Shown here: piece after piece, positions 49,347 to 61,606 of the stretch | How the letters are laid out: every line of letters starts with the position of its first letter | Numbering within the stretch: the first letter of the stretch is position 1 | From: Nepenthes gracilis | Taxonomy: Eukaryota; Streptophyta; Magnoliopsida; Caryophyllales; Nepenthaceae | Assembly (NCBI GenBank): GCA_033239525.1 | Contig: BSYO01000020.1 | Coordinates: forward strand, 13,642,546-13,706,545 | Length of the DNA stretch: 64,000 bases | Direction: 5' to 3' | Notes under the pieces: generated by a model | The model's input: the letters and a program-made list of their open reading frames with translations, nothing else | Database searches by the model: none | What the model was told of the DNA's origin: nothing | Translations under genes and position numbers: made by a program

Positions 49347-51050
49347 TGTAAATATTGATTCTTAGGTTACATGCATATAATGTGAAAATCGGCTAAAATT
49401 TTAATGAATTTTATGTAAGATGCACAAAGGAAAGAGGAGATCCACCGGTGGCTCGCGTGTGCTATCGTCTGCCACCATGCTGTCATCTGGTTCGCTGCCA
49501 CTGTACCGTTGTTGGGTTTGCCGCTGTTGCCGGATCCATCGCCAATGAAGGAGACAGTGAGAGAGAGAGGCGGATGCGCGAAACAAAAAGAGAGGGAGGA
49601 AAGAGAAGAGGATGCGCCGACTTTGAGGGAGAAGTTTCTAACCCTATCTTTGGTCTGATTTCGTGTTTGATAATATTTGACTACTATTTGTATATTTTAC
49701 TAACAAGCATGTTATTTTTATATACCCCATTTGTTTATTCTATACATGTATGTATGTTTAACGACTGTTCGATGGTTTTACATTGGTATTCAAGATTTAG
49801 GGGATTAAATATATCACGAATTATATGTTATTTTTCAGTATTTGATTCCTATTTTGTATTGGAAAATATACCCGAAGTTTCTACATAATTAAAATTTGAG
49901 AATTGTGATTTATTGTCTATTTATATTAAAATCCATGATTATCTGCATATTTGCTTTTTATGAAAAAGTGCCTGTTAAAACCTAAGACTTAAATCCATAT
50001 GAATATGAAAATATATATATGTACAAGCTCAAAAGAATATAAAATATATCCGTATTCTCAGGAATAAGAAATTATGAATCTATATCAAGAAATTAAAACT
50101 CTACAATTTGTTATCTGTTTTGATATTTTCTTCTAGAGTAAAAAAATTAAGAAAAAATGACTATAAATATTTGTATAAAGTTTCAATATGAAATATGAAA
50201 AGAAATCAAGAAATTAGATCGAGGATTTTTGTTTCAAAAGATAGTATTTCTTAACATGTCTTAAGATATTATAGTGTAAATCGTTATTTAAATATGTATC
50301 GCTGTGCAATTTAGACCCCGTCTATCGAGAGATAATAGGTAGCACCATTTTACTTTTGGGATGTAAATAAGAAAGTTATGGCCTTTAATTGTGTGGATTG
50401 AATACAATCTAAATATCCATCAAACACTCCATTAGCTACTAAGGCCTACTAGCCCTGATCCCTAAATAATAAAAAAAAATTTATATATTTTAGAATCTAA
50501 AGGAATCAAATATGAAATGTGAAAAAATTAAATATGTTTTAGAAATACTATTTAATCATGTTTTATGTTATATATGCATTATGATCCTATTATGTTCCTT
50601 TGATTTATTTTAAAGTATATTGTATTTATTCTTTGTTTATATTTATACATTATCAATATTTTACCACTCGCTTATTTTTACTAACTTTCAAATGAGTAGG
50701 AGATACAAGAGTTCTTACCCGGCGAATTAGATCAAAGATTTGGAAGAGTTTAAACTTATTGATTCTGATGTTTAGTTATTGTTGTATTTGGACAGATTTG
50801 GGTCATTTTGCTTATTGTAGATTAATTAATTTAGTTTTTGGATATGGTTTTTAATATATTATGGATTTTCAGGAGATATTATTAACCCACGTCGTATTTT
50901 GTGATGTTCAGAACTGCCTGCGTTATGTTTGATCATAGACAAAATTATTATTTTATACTAGATTATTTTGTGAAAGTAAAAAAACAGGATATTTTATATT
51001 ATACAGGTCCAATGAAATTTGTTAAGGATATGTTTTTACTTTCGTAATAT
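49347..51050 (+). mobile_element. Gypsy LTR, plus orientation
   Basis: Begins TGTAAATATTGATTC. It shares 49362-49640 with 31012-31320 and 49635-50130 with 33246-33730, and 50390-50470 is the reverse complement of 17045-17110. The right end is unclear because an (AT)n run follows. Confidence 0.65.
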
Positions 51051-51054
51051 TATT

Positions 51055-51108
<54 letters not shown>
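51055..51108. repeat. (AT)n microsatellite
   Basis: About 27 AT units at the junction between the LTR and the duplicated dioxygenase block. Confidence 0.95.
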
Positions 51109-51113
<5 letters not shown>

Positions 51114-51560
51114 GGTCTGATATTTTTATATTTTTTAAAAATTAGTATTTAAATGTCATTTTTATATTTTTTTTATTAATGTAGTAAAAATAAATAAATA
51201 AATCATCAAAACTTATCCATTCAAATTTTTGAAAATCAATTATTGCTTACACCTCCACGGCTCAAAGGTGTTGAAAAGGGTCAACTTGTCATTGTCAATT
51301 GTGAATATGCATAAGAGATTAACTTTGACTAGTAGTTGGTATAGAAAACCCGGCTCTTTGTATAAAACGCAGGGCGCAACTTCGACAGCAGCAGTATTAT
51401 TGTATTTGAAATCTGATGGCCGTAATTTATATATATAAAAGGATATTTTTTTTATTTTTTATTTTTTATTTTTTGTTTTTATTTTAAGAATATATGGACT
51501 GTTGAATTTAAAATCTAACGACTTTTGAGAACGTCGTAGAGATTGCAACGCCGTACAAAT

Positions 51561-51765
51561 GTCACTGAGATCACAATGGATGCCCCACCCACCATTTTTT
51601 ACATATTTTCTCTGCAATTTGCTCTGCAAATACATAAACAGGGGAATAGGGGGACCGCCATGCTGTATTGGGTTGCTATTTATATATTTGTCCAGCATAA
51701 AGAGGGAAGCAAACGCAGAGCAAATACGTAAAAAATGGTGGGTGGGGAATCCATTGTGGTCCCGA
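51561..51765. repeat. Inverted repeat across the start region of dioxygenase 3
   Basis: The left arm (about 51565-51637, containing CCCCACCCACCATTTTTTAC) is the reverse complement of the 5' UTR and first codons of the gene (about 51688-51765, containing TAAAAAATGGTGGGTGGGG). The match runs from the TATA-like TTTATATATTTG through the ATG to ATCCATTGTG, with a gap of about 15 nt. About 50 nt separate the arms. Confidence 0.85.
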
Positions 51766-53447
51766 GCGTCCAAGAGTTGGCTAAGGAGAAGAGGACCCGA
51801 GTCCCAGAAAGATATGTCCGCACCGATCTCGAAGAGCCCCCTTTCGTCACAAGCGGCGGCGATTCCCATCCCCAGCTGCCCTTCATCGACATGGAGCGTT
51901 TAACTTCGACGGATTTTATGGATGCAGAACGGGAGAAGTTGCATCAAGTTTGTAAAGAGTGGGGCTTCTTTCAGGTCTATGCTTCTTACTTTTTAAGTAA
52001 AAAATGGATTCATTTATGAATATAGATGCTGCAGCTCACGTATGTCTAGACTCGAGTAGGTTGTTTATTAAATAAACAAGATAAAAACATCTTTGTTAAG
52101 AAGAATAGACAGTGCACAGCCCTATATATTCCTCATTTTTGTACTATACTCGTGGATTGATTGATTCCCATGAAATTCACAGTTGCATATGATATGCAGT
52201 TGATCAATCATGGTGTGGACACTTCACTGGTGGAAAAAATTAAGAAAGAATTTAAGGATTTCTTCGATTTGCCACCGGAAGAAAAAAACAAGTACCAACA
52301 ACTTCCAGGAGAACATGAAGGAATGGGTCAATTATTTGTTATGTCAGAAGAGCAAAAACTTGATTGGGCAGATATGCTTGTATTGATAACCCGTCCTATT
52401 CATTTGAGGAAACCCCACTTGTTTCCTAAGTTGCCTATCCCGTTCAGGTTCTCCCGTTATCCTACATACCTTCTATCTATTTAGGTTATAAGTTCGTACA
52501 GAAATATAAAATCATAGTATACTATATGATATTTTTTATATTACAAACTCCACATTAAATAGGTTGAATATATATAATTTTTTCTCTATTTCACCAAAAA
52601 TTATTCAAATTACATAATCTATACCCATTGCTTCTGAGTCCAAGCATAAAAATTTATTGTCATCTAAAAGATACCCAAGTTATTAGGATCATTATTAGTT
52701 TTTTTTCCCCCCAAGGCCTAATGGATCAAAGACAAATGAAACTACTAATAATGTAAACATGGCTATTCTCATTTTTTCTAGGGATGCTCTTGATGCCTAC
52801 TCATTTGAATTACAAAAACTTGTACTAAAATTACTCGACTGTATGGCAAAAGCTTTAAAGATAGATCCAAATTACATGAAATCTCTATTTGAAGACGGAA
52901 GGCAGGATATGAGAATGAGCTACTACCCTCCTTGTCCTCAGCCAGACAAGGTTATTGGTCTATCAAAGACACTCCGATGCTACAGGAATTACGATCCTCC
53001 TCGAAGCAAATGACACACAAGGCCTTCAAATAAGAAAAGATGGCAAATGGATTCCTATTAAACCCTTGAAAATGCCTTCATAGTTAACATTGGCGACATT
53101 TTGGAGGTAAGTATAATTATATTCAAGCATACTTATCGATCTCACTTATGACTTTAGATATCAAATATTAGCTCATGCTTAATATATTTACTAATGAGAT
53201 GTCTGATTATATCAAATGGAGCTTACCCTAGTATTGAGCATCATCGTAGTCGCAAATTCAGAGAAAGAGAGGTTGTCAATCGCGGCATTCCACACTGCAA
53301 AACCGGATGGAAAAGTTGGTCCAAAGACTCAGCATAATCACACCACAAACCCACTGCCGTTTAAAACAAGAATATTCTGATTATTATAAGAGTTACTTCT
53401 CACGTGAGCTCGATGGAAAGTCATTTCTCGATCACATGAGGATATAA
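51735..53447 (+). pseudogene. 2-oxoglutarate dioxygenase pseudogene, duplicate of the 25857 gene
   Basis: Exon equivalents are 51735-51974, 52200-52447, 52782-53106 and about 53200-53447. The first two are intact and nearly identical in protein to the 25857 gene (MVGGESIVVPSVQEL). In exon 3 one extra base near 52965, exactly at the HxD iron motif, shifts the frame and brings a TGA at 53011-53013; a base lost near 53065 restores frame too late. The acceptor before exon 4 is changed from AG to TG (about 53204), and exon 4 has further indels (for example in SIEH). Any product would stop before the catalytic core is complete. Confidence 0.92.
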
Positions 53448-54299
53448 AAGTGTGAAACTCAAATTAATGGAGGATTATATCAATAATAGCATTTGATGTA
53501 GGATGCTACTACAGTTTGCCCATGATAACCATATATGTTAATATTCCCGTTTATGTTGGAGTTCTATTACATATTACTTACCTATTGTCATGTATTATTT
53601 ATGTCCTGTTTTATCTAATTAGCAAAGAATAATAATAAGCAATGGATTGCTACATAATCATTGCGGTGCTTAGCTTCTACCTGTCATATAGTTTTACCAT
53701 GGTACATGCTACTCAAGTGCGATAAGGAATTAGGGTATCTCATATATGTTATCAATCTAGAAAAACTAAAAAGGGAATTTTGCCGCTATATTGTGATCAT
53801 CTTGCTTCATCGTTTTGAAATTGACTATTGTAATTAAACTTACCATTCATAAAATAATCAATTGTTTCTCAAATTTTTGAGCAAAATTGATTTTCTTATT
53901 GTTTTTAATAAATCTACATCAAATGGGCTAAAATTGATGTCAAAATTATAACATAGAGCATTAATATGATTGAGTATGCTAAATTGTTCAAGTTTCAGTG
54001 TCTGTGACCTAAGGTCATGTTAACTTGAAAAAAAATATTTTGGTAGGTAAACTTTATATAATTTTATGAGCACCAAATAAAATCAACACAAATTATGAAA
54101 GTAAATTTAAAAAAAAAAATTGCTCAACTAAAAGAATTAGTGAAAGTAAAAATTTGACCAAAGATGTAAAGGTGGGCCATAATGAGGAAAAAAAATTAGA
54201 TATGCCATAGCTTTGTCTTATTTTTCTCTTTTTTATGAACATCTCTTCCTACAAGTCAATAGCACTATTATCTACCTTATCATAAACACCTAGTAAACA

Positions 54300-54724
54300 A
54301 TTTGACTTTTGACTAACTGCTTGCTATAATATATTATATAAAATCATATCTAAGATCTTAGTGAATCGTATAATATGAAAATGAGAAATATTAATAATAA
54401 TATTTTACTTATTCAAAATTTAATTCATAGGTTCCATCTCAACAATGAGTTGGCCCATGATGCCCTAAAAGTCAACCTTATGAAGGTATATAATTCAGTT
54501 AAATGTGATTTCATTGTAGCCACCCTAAAAATTATAAATTTCCCAAAGTTTCTCGTCAAGTGGATCTCACAATGTATTACTACACCTTTCTTCTCCATCT
54601 CAATAAATGGAGAGTCCATGGATACTTTAACGATTCACAGGGAGATTCTCTTTCACTATACCTATTTGTCTGAGCATGGAGGATATATTCTAGCATCAAT
54701 AGCTACAATTTTAGATATAGTTGG
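54300..54724 (+). pseudogene. LINE reverse transcriptase fragment, copy C
   Basis: Same motifs as at 34330-34810 (NNILLIQNLIHRFH, KVNLMKVYNSVKCDF, SISINGESMDTL). It ends abruptly at 54724, where a gypsy fragment begins. Confidence 0.8.
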
Positions 54725-55155
54725 TGTTGGGCCCCAATATAAAGGCCCATAAAAACATATTCCAGGAGAAGGGCCTAAATAAGAAGCCCAGAGACACTCT
54801 CGTAAGCTAAAAAAATTAGATGGTCCAAGTGAGAAGCCCAAGGGCCGAGAGCCCAAGAAGTCTTGCGGGGCCTTAGAACTGCCCGAGGGGCCAAAAAGAG
54901 ACGCTTGGACTTTTCCGGGAGGCCCTCCAAGAGCTACTTCATCTCACGAGACCACAAACTCACGAGGAACATCACAACCGGACGAGGACCGCTCGTCCAT
55001 GACCGGGAATGCCAGCTAGGCTACTTCACCAGCCTCCCAAGAGCCTCGCAACCACTGCTAATCGATGCGTCTCAATAGGGCACGCCCTGTCAAATCAAGG
55101 CTAATATTCGTGCTCTGTACGCCCGACACATTCGAATCTTTATGGGCGCCCCCGC

Positions 55156-55860
55156 ATGCCACTCCACCGCAAGCCCGGCATTAAAGGGAGACGGTGCACC
55201 CGCCTCCTCAACCGCCGGATGGACGCCGGCGAACCGTCTAGGGGCCCACGCTTCGAAAGCCCGCGCCAAACGGCGCTCCAGAGACAGCAGTCGGCGCGGG
55301 CTCCAGGCGAGTTGAGGGATTACCTCAACAGAAAGAAGTCCATGAGCCCGGCCCCATCAAGGAAGGGGCTCAAGAGGCTCTGGAAGACTGTCTTTGGACC
55401 CAAGGCCGGCGAAGCAACTCAGCCGGCAGAACGAGAAGACCCCCTGCCCCCGAGGACAGGGGAAGGAAGGAGAAGGGCGAGCGCCCACCAGAAGACCCAA
55501 CGACCATCCGGGCACGATAAGCCCGAGCAGATGGTCCTCGGGGGAGAAAGGCACTCAGGCCCATTGGCCTTCACTGACTCCCTCACCAACATCCTGGGGC
55601 AAATCAGGGACGAGGAGTTCCTAATATGGCCCAGGGAGTTGAAGAACCCAGAGGGAGGCGGCCCGGTGGGAACTTTGCCATTACCATGGCGCCAAGGCCA
55701 CGACACCGAGCACCGCACGAAGCTCCGAGCGGAAATCGAGCGGCTGGTAATGGAAGGATATCTCGACCGCTTCCTGCCACGACCCGGGTGCGGCCTCGGA
55801 ATAGCAGGAAGCAGCCAGTCACGCCGCTCGAAAGGCAAGGCCATAATGGGCGCGGACTGA
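55156..55860 (+). pseudogene. gypsy gag fragment, open for 234 aa
   Basis: GC-rich frame. Near its C-terminus it reads WRQGHDTEHRTKLRAEIERL then VMEGYLDRFL, the C-terminal gag motif of Tat-like elements (usual form GHDTExCxxLKxEIExLI). The usual Cys residues are missing and the N-terminal gag core is not present. Overlapping frames on both strands in this GC-rich stretch are shadows. Confidence 0.6.
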
Positions 55861-56017
55861 CGTAAAAAAAAAGGAGAGAGAGGAAGAAACGGAAAAGGCC
55901 CAGGGGACCACTCAATGTAAGAAAAATGTACATTAATAAAAACGTGCATTTGTTACCTTTACCATGAAGTGTTCCCGTGCTCTCTCCTCGACAGTGAAGC
56001 AACTCACAGCATTCAAC

Positions 56018-56395
56018 AAACAAAACTTGGCGCGAACTCCGAGCGACCCCTGGGTCGGACTCCGGTGGTCGTGCAACAAAACTTGAACGCCTTGACGAGC
56101 GACCCCGTCGGACCCAGTGGTGGTCGTGCAATAAAACTTGGCGGCTAACCCGAGCGACCCGGTGGTCGGACTCAAAGTGGTCGCAACAAAACTTGGGCGC
56201 TAACCCGAGCGACCCAAATGGTCGGACCCGGTTGTCAGGCAACAAAACTTGGGCGCCAACCCGAGCGAGCCCAGCGGTCGGACCCCAGTGGTCAGGCAAC
56301 AAAACTTGGGTGCCAACCTGAGCGACCCCAGCGGTTGGACCCCAGTGGTTAGGCAACAAAACTTGAGCGCCAACCCGAGCGACCCAAGTATGGGA
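56018..56395 (+). repeat. 55-60-bp tandem repeat, seven copies
   Basis: Copies are marked by CAACAAAACTTGG-type starts at about 56018, 56078, 56128, 56184, 56239, 56297 and 56353, followed by CCAACCCGAGCGACCC and GGTCGGACCCCAGTGGTC. A related 40-bp version is at 43160-43358. Confidence 0.9.
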
Positions 56396-56399
56396 GCAG

Positions 56400-56824
56400 G
56401 GGATAAACACTTCGATTTACGTGGAAAACCCCCCAATATGGTGAAGGGTGAAAAACCACGGTGATGGACGTGCAGTCCAAGAAATCTCACTATCAAGAAG
56501 AGGAAATACAATGATGGACGCCTGGGAAACTTAGCGTCCACAGGGTGTTTACAACTCGAGAAATATAGTTTCTCTTCTTTCTCTCTTCTCTTGAGGATTT
56601 TTGCTAGAGTCTGGTTACGGAGGTCTGGAAGTCAAAGGTCCTTCTTCAGCTGCTGGAGTTGGGTATTTATAGAGAATGTGATGCCGTAGAGAAGGCGACA
56701 CGTGGCGCTGACATGTCAGGGCTGTCTGCCACCATCGCCGCCACTGTAGATGTGGCCGTGACAGGGACACCTGTCACCACCTGCAGATACGGCGCCCAGA
56801 CGCGCATGGCCTGTCACCACCATC
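56400..56824. mobile_element. Probable LTR fragment, family unknown
   Basis: Contains a TATTTATAGAGAA TATA-like motif (56667) and CGATTTACGTGGAAAACCCC (56412), a string I associate with Copia LTRs. No borders or coding sequence were found. It abuts LINE sequence at 56825. Confidence 0.35.
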
Positions 56825-57610
56825 GTTCCATTTCAACGACGAGTTGGCCCATAATACCCTAAAAGTCAACCTTATGAAGGTAAATAATTCAGTTGAATGT
56901 GATTTCATTGTAGCCACCCTGAAAATTCTAAAGTTCCCAAAGCTTCTCATCAAGTGGATCTCACAATGTATTACTACACCTTCCTTCTCCATCTCGATAA
57001 ATGGAGAGTCTATGGATACTTTAACGATTCACAAGGAGATCCTCTTTCATCATACCTATTTGTCCAAGCATGGAGGATATATTCTTGCATTAATAGCTCC
57101 AACTTTAGATATAGTAAAGTTGGAACCACCAAAAAATAGATATAGTATTACTTGCATTTGCAAATTACCTCTTTCTCTTTTTTGAAGCCGATCATGAGTC
57201 AATGCAAATTTTTAAGCAATGCTTAACTGAGTGGAGAATTGATATAGGTTTACAATTTTACTTTCCATCGATAGTGGATTATGTGCATTGAACATTTATT
57301 AAGGACCAAAATTAGGTGAAACTTAATGTATTAGGATTAGTGAGCTAAAAATCTAAGTTATGTAACTAATTGTTATTGGGTTGCATTGATGGAAATTGTG
57401 GTTGTAAGGCAAAAATCAAAATAAAAAATTGTATTAGTATAATTATAAGAATGATTGGGTAATTTAGAAAAGAATTTATCTACATCCTTAATTAGAAAAA
57501 AAATACAAATAAAATAAAATATAATAATATAATTTAATATAATAATCCTAATAATATATATATGTATACACACAAAAACATAAATATATGTGTATAATAA
57601 TAATAATAAT
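56825..57610 (+). pseudogene. LINE reverse transcriptase fragment and flank, copy D
   Basis: GTTCCATTTCAACGACGAG onward repeats 34445-35245 and, for its first 294 bp, also 54431-54724. RT motifs KVNLMKVNNSVECDF and SISINGESMDTL are present. It ends in TAATAATAAT where the Copia element is inserted. Confidence 0.8.
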
Positions 57611-60600
57611 TGAAAAAGGACTGTTTGTCCTAAATTGTACAACCAAGTTTCGACTCCGATAAAAACAGCGGAAGTAATAAAAATTAAATATTTAATATAC
57701 GTAAAGAATATTTATTTCTAGATACTATTGATAAGAACAAGCATGTAAAATATAAATGAGTATACGCAATAATAAAATGACATGATTTTTGGTGATAAAG
57801 GAAAAACTCGATACCCACGGTAATCGAGAAAAATCCTTCGGGCTTCAACGGCCAGGGAAGCAATGCACTATGAAAATCAACTTACAGATCGGGTGGTAAC
57901 GACGCGCTAATCTAGCTGACTTACTCCCATCTGGTGATACCTACCAAAGAACTCCTTAGATTTGCCCGCGGTAACGGAACCGGACACCTTCCGGTCTTCA
58001 CGTCAATCTTCCATCTTTAGCCACTTGAATTGCCGAGCACAATCGAGTCTCCTTCTTCAACACACCGACGTCTCCAACGAAGGTAGAAGGATGTAAGTAT
58101 TTGAATGGCAAAGGAAAAATGTGGAGAAAACTATTTAGAACATGAAGCTTAAGGTTGTAGCTTTTGGTTTTCTTAAAAAAAGTAATATCAATGGAGTTTT
58201 AACAATGATTCTTCTCAAGTAATGTCACGACCCAGGAACACAATATTCACAGGTCAAAATAAAATCAACAATATATATATTCTATTAACCATAATAACCC
58301 AACCCGGACGTGACAATCCGAACACAGATAGGACCCAACATGATAAACCCTACACAAGATCTCATCGGATATAAATCCGGACAAACACAATATACGACCT
58401 GCTATCCAAATATCGCAAGGGAAGTATTCAACATTTCAACAACTCATTAACATAACGCGATAACTCTAAACATATTCTATACATGGATCAAGGCCCTCAT
58501 CGGGCCATAGACAAAACCATAATATATATCCTCGAGATTAGAAATATAACCAATATGAACATCTCGACTCACCGATAAAGATCTGCCGCATCAGACAACG
58601 TTCAAGCTCTACAAGCGTATCCAATCCACTGGTTTGAAGGGATAAAATATAAAAATATGAGCCCAGAGATCAGCAAGTATCAACAATCATATAAAATGGT
58701 ACACATAAATCAGAAGTAGGGATATCGCATAGCAATCACATAAAACAAAATACAATGTCCATGAAATCCCAGAAAATCGAGGAGATGTCTCGTACTAAAT
58801 CATCGTCCGTATTAACTCGTCCCTCTGGGATAAAATCATATAAATCACGATCCGGTAAAATCTCGTAGACGATATCATATCATATGATCCGAGGTCACAT
58901 TACAGAATCGCGACCGTCACCACATCCGCGTGGGACACATACTTTCGTCTGAATCTAAAACACATAATGCAGAAATCAAGAGAAGACCGCCAGAACTAAA
59001 ACATAAATCAAAACACGTTCCGGGTTTATCACATCAGTACGTATAAGACATTCCTATCGCCCATTCGTAGGCCAAACCACGTATCTCAAATAGTCGTACA
59101 CGCAACACATGCAGAAATACAAAGCATGCACGAAATCGAAGAACCAAAGATCAATGATACCAACTTGAGGAAGGGTTAATCTCGTCCGGTAACCACAGCT
59201 ATATCGGCTGCGATTTAAGCCAGCAGCTCATGGCTCGGCTACGGTTTAGGCCAGTAACTCAAGGCCATCCATGTACTCTGTCTCCCATAGATTAGGAACT
59301 TGCTCACTATGTTTTACCACCCACGGCTTTAGGTGCAATCTCAAATTTTAGTTATATATTAGGACGTCTAAATATATTAGTTTTCCGTCAATTTCTGACG
59401 ATGGTTCTCAATTAAATACACAGTGGGGCAGGTCAGCTATAAAATGTCTCAACCTTCCTTCCCGCGAAAGTAGCCTATCATATACATTCCCGTCGGGACT
59501 AAACCTCCCCGTCGGGAGCGACGCCACAAAAAGCCAATGCCTCGGATCACAAATCGATCCCTAGGGTCTCGGACTGCCATGGTCCCGTAGTGATCCCGCC
59601 CCCGGCAGCATACATGATTAGTGCAAGGCCTGATTCATGGTTCCACAATATATGGATACACAAACATCTATATATATCATCCAGGCGTCCAAAATACCTC
59701 CAAATCATAAATACCAGTACAAAACCACCGCACAACTGATAAAATATACATGCATGTACACAATTGATAAATTGATGGTATATAAAAATATATGCATGTT
59801 AGTAAAATCTCCCACAATAGTCAAAATACACCAGAAATTAAATCAGACCAAGAATAGGGCTAGAGGATACTTGCCTTAACATTATACTCTACAGATCTGA
59901 AGAAAGGATATCCCGAAACACCCGATTTGTGCCTCTCTCTCTCCTGCCTCATGCGCCCCGCGCGCACAGCCTCCCCTTTCTCCTCTCTACGCACAACACC
60001 TCCGCGCCGTTGCCGCAGCCTGCCGCCTCGAACGGCCGTCGCCGGCCTTCCCGGTGACCCCCCTCTCCGCCACTGTCCCCCATCCGGCCGCCACCCTCTC
60101 TCCCGCGTGGCTTCTCTCCTCGCACAACCGTCGTTGATCTCTCTCCCCTCGAACGATTTCTCTCCTTCGCACCACGCCACCGCCGCCACAGCCTACGCCG
60201 CGACACAGCTCACCATTGCGACCACCGATGTCGCCCTACCACCCCAAAAGGCCACCGTCGACTCTTCCGGCACCAATTCCCTCACCTAGCGTCGCCGCCG
60301 CCTCAACCAGCAACTGCCGCAACAATCGCGGCCACACCCACAACCACCATCGACCACCGTTCACCGCCGCCGCCGCCGCCGCCGCCTTCCTCTCCTTTCT
60401 CCTCTTCCTCCTCCTTCTTCTTCTTCGCGCTCAAACCCTAGCCACCTCTCTCCTTTCCCCCTCTCTTTCCCCGATTTCCTTTCTCCCCTTTTTTTTTTCT
60501 TTTTTTATTCTTTTTACTAAATATTATTATTATTATTATTATTGTCATTATTATTATTATATATAATTTTAAATTTTAAATTCCAAATCGAATTCTGAAC

Positions 60601-61177
60601 AACAGTACAAGCGCACCTCAGGTGCTGCCCTAAAATCCCGATCAATCCTCAAAATTTTAGAATATTTTAATTTACCTTCACCACATCCGAAATACCCAAA
60701 ATCACAGTTAATATTAAAATAATCCAATCGGGATCTGAAATATTACAAGTAAGGCACAAAATTGATCTACCAAGAGTCATAGGGTTCCAAAAATATAAGC
60801 AAAGCATTTATAGAGGGCTCAAATAACACATTCAAAAACATACCCGTTGCAACGGCGCTCAAGCATAGCTCAAGTGCACGGTGGGTGCACGGAGGGTTTC
60901 CAGATAAACCCAACGTGCGCTCGAGCTCGGGGTGGCGTACAGCGAGCGGGGACCATTCTGGATTTTAGGGTCGAGCAGGTAGCGAGCACGAGGAGGATGC
61001 GGGGATTCGGATGGGCTCGAGCGACTGGAGAGCACATGGCAGGCGCGAAATCCCTAGAAGTCGGAACGGATAGCAACGGATGGATGTTGATACTGTAACT
61101 CGACAACCCATAACTCGACATCGATATAATAATACATATGGTCACGAAATATACCAATTAGACAAATGTCTCTAACA
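57611..61177 (-). repeat. 3' LTR of the Copia element, split by a solo LTR
   Basis: 57611-58128 matches 63483-64000 position by position. The LTR resumes at 60748 after the inserted solo LTR and ends at 61177. Confidence 0.8.
58223..60747 (-). mobile_element. Solo LTR (2525 bp) with perfect target duplication
   Basis: TGTCACGACC at the left and AATATTACA at the right, flanked on both sides by AGTAA (58218-58222 and 60748-60752). No internal genes. A GC- and CT-rich tract (59930-60500) creates long but meaningless open frames on both strands. It is the best-defined member of the large gypsy LTR family in this window. Confidence 0.9.
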
Positions 61178-61190
61178 ATCTCCCCTTTGA
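61178..61190 (-). other. Polypurine tract of the Copia element
   Basis: Minus-strand TCAAAGGGGAGAT directly before the LTR start TGTTAGAGAC. Confidence 0.75.
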
Positions 61191-61606
61191 CCAATTCCGT
61201 GACAAAACCCGTAAAGTAAATAAAGACAAGTGAATCACGGTTTCAGATACCACCGAGATAGAACTTCGTGTACATAAAAATCTACTCCTAATAAGAAAGA
61301 AGATATTAAAAAATATAAAAATCTACACGAGAACAGCAGTGTCGATGTGACGACAGCTGCGTCGGTGTAACAGAGTAGCTTGGTCAAGTAGGGTTAGTAC
61401 CAACACTGCAGAATATAATATGGTAGAATAAAGAGAACATCATGCAGTAATAGTAACAATAATTAGATACAAGTAGTACTGAATTATGACAGAAATAACA
61501 TGAAACAGCATGTAACAAGTCTCCCCCTAACAGAAATAATAACAGCTCCCCAACAAAATAAAACAGCACCCCAACATCTCCCCGAATCTCCCCCTATCAA
61601 AGTGAA

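Larger units (their letters stand above)
51120..54724 (+). repeat. Duplicated dioxygenase block, copy C
   Basis: Matches 25580-28410 through gene, introns and 3' flank, then continues into the LINE fragment shared with copy B. Compared with copy A it has about 320 extra bp upstream of the gene (about 51357-51680). Confidence 0.9.
54725..56399 (+). mobile_element. Tat-like gypsy fragment (LTR part, gag, tandem repeats)
   Basis: Begins TGTTGGGCCCCAATATAAAG and is rich in GCCCAAG-type words like the LTR at 40344. It contains a gag frame (55156-55860) and a tandem repeat array (56018-56395). Pol and the right LTR are absent. Confidence 0.65.

Noticed and set aside
51459..51869. Minus-strand frame of 136 aa near dioxygenase 3
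   Set aside because: It is open because it runs through the inverted repeat and antisense to exon 1. No family match.
55419..56410. Minus-strand frames of 176 and 268 aa
   Set aside because: Antisense shadows of a GC-rich gag fragment and of the 55-60-bp tandem repeat (repeated LGLAPKFCC-type peptide). No start context or family.
59860..60566. Overlapping frames up to 120 aa, Pro/Ser/Ala- or Arg/Gly-rich
   Set aside because: They lie in the GC- and CT-rich core of a solo LTR and are open on both strands through composition.
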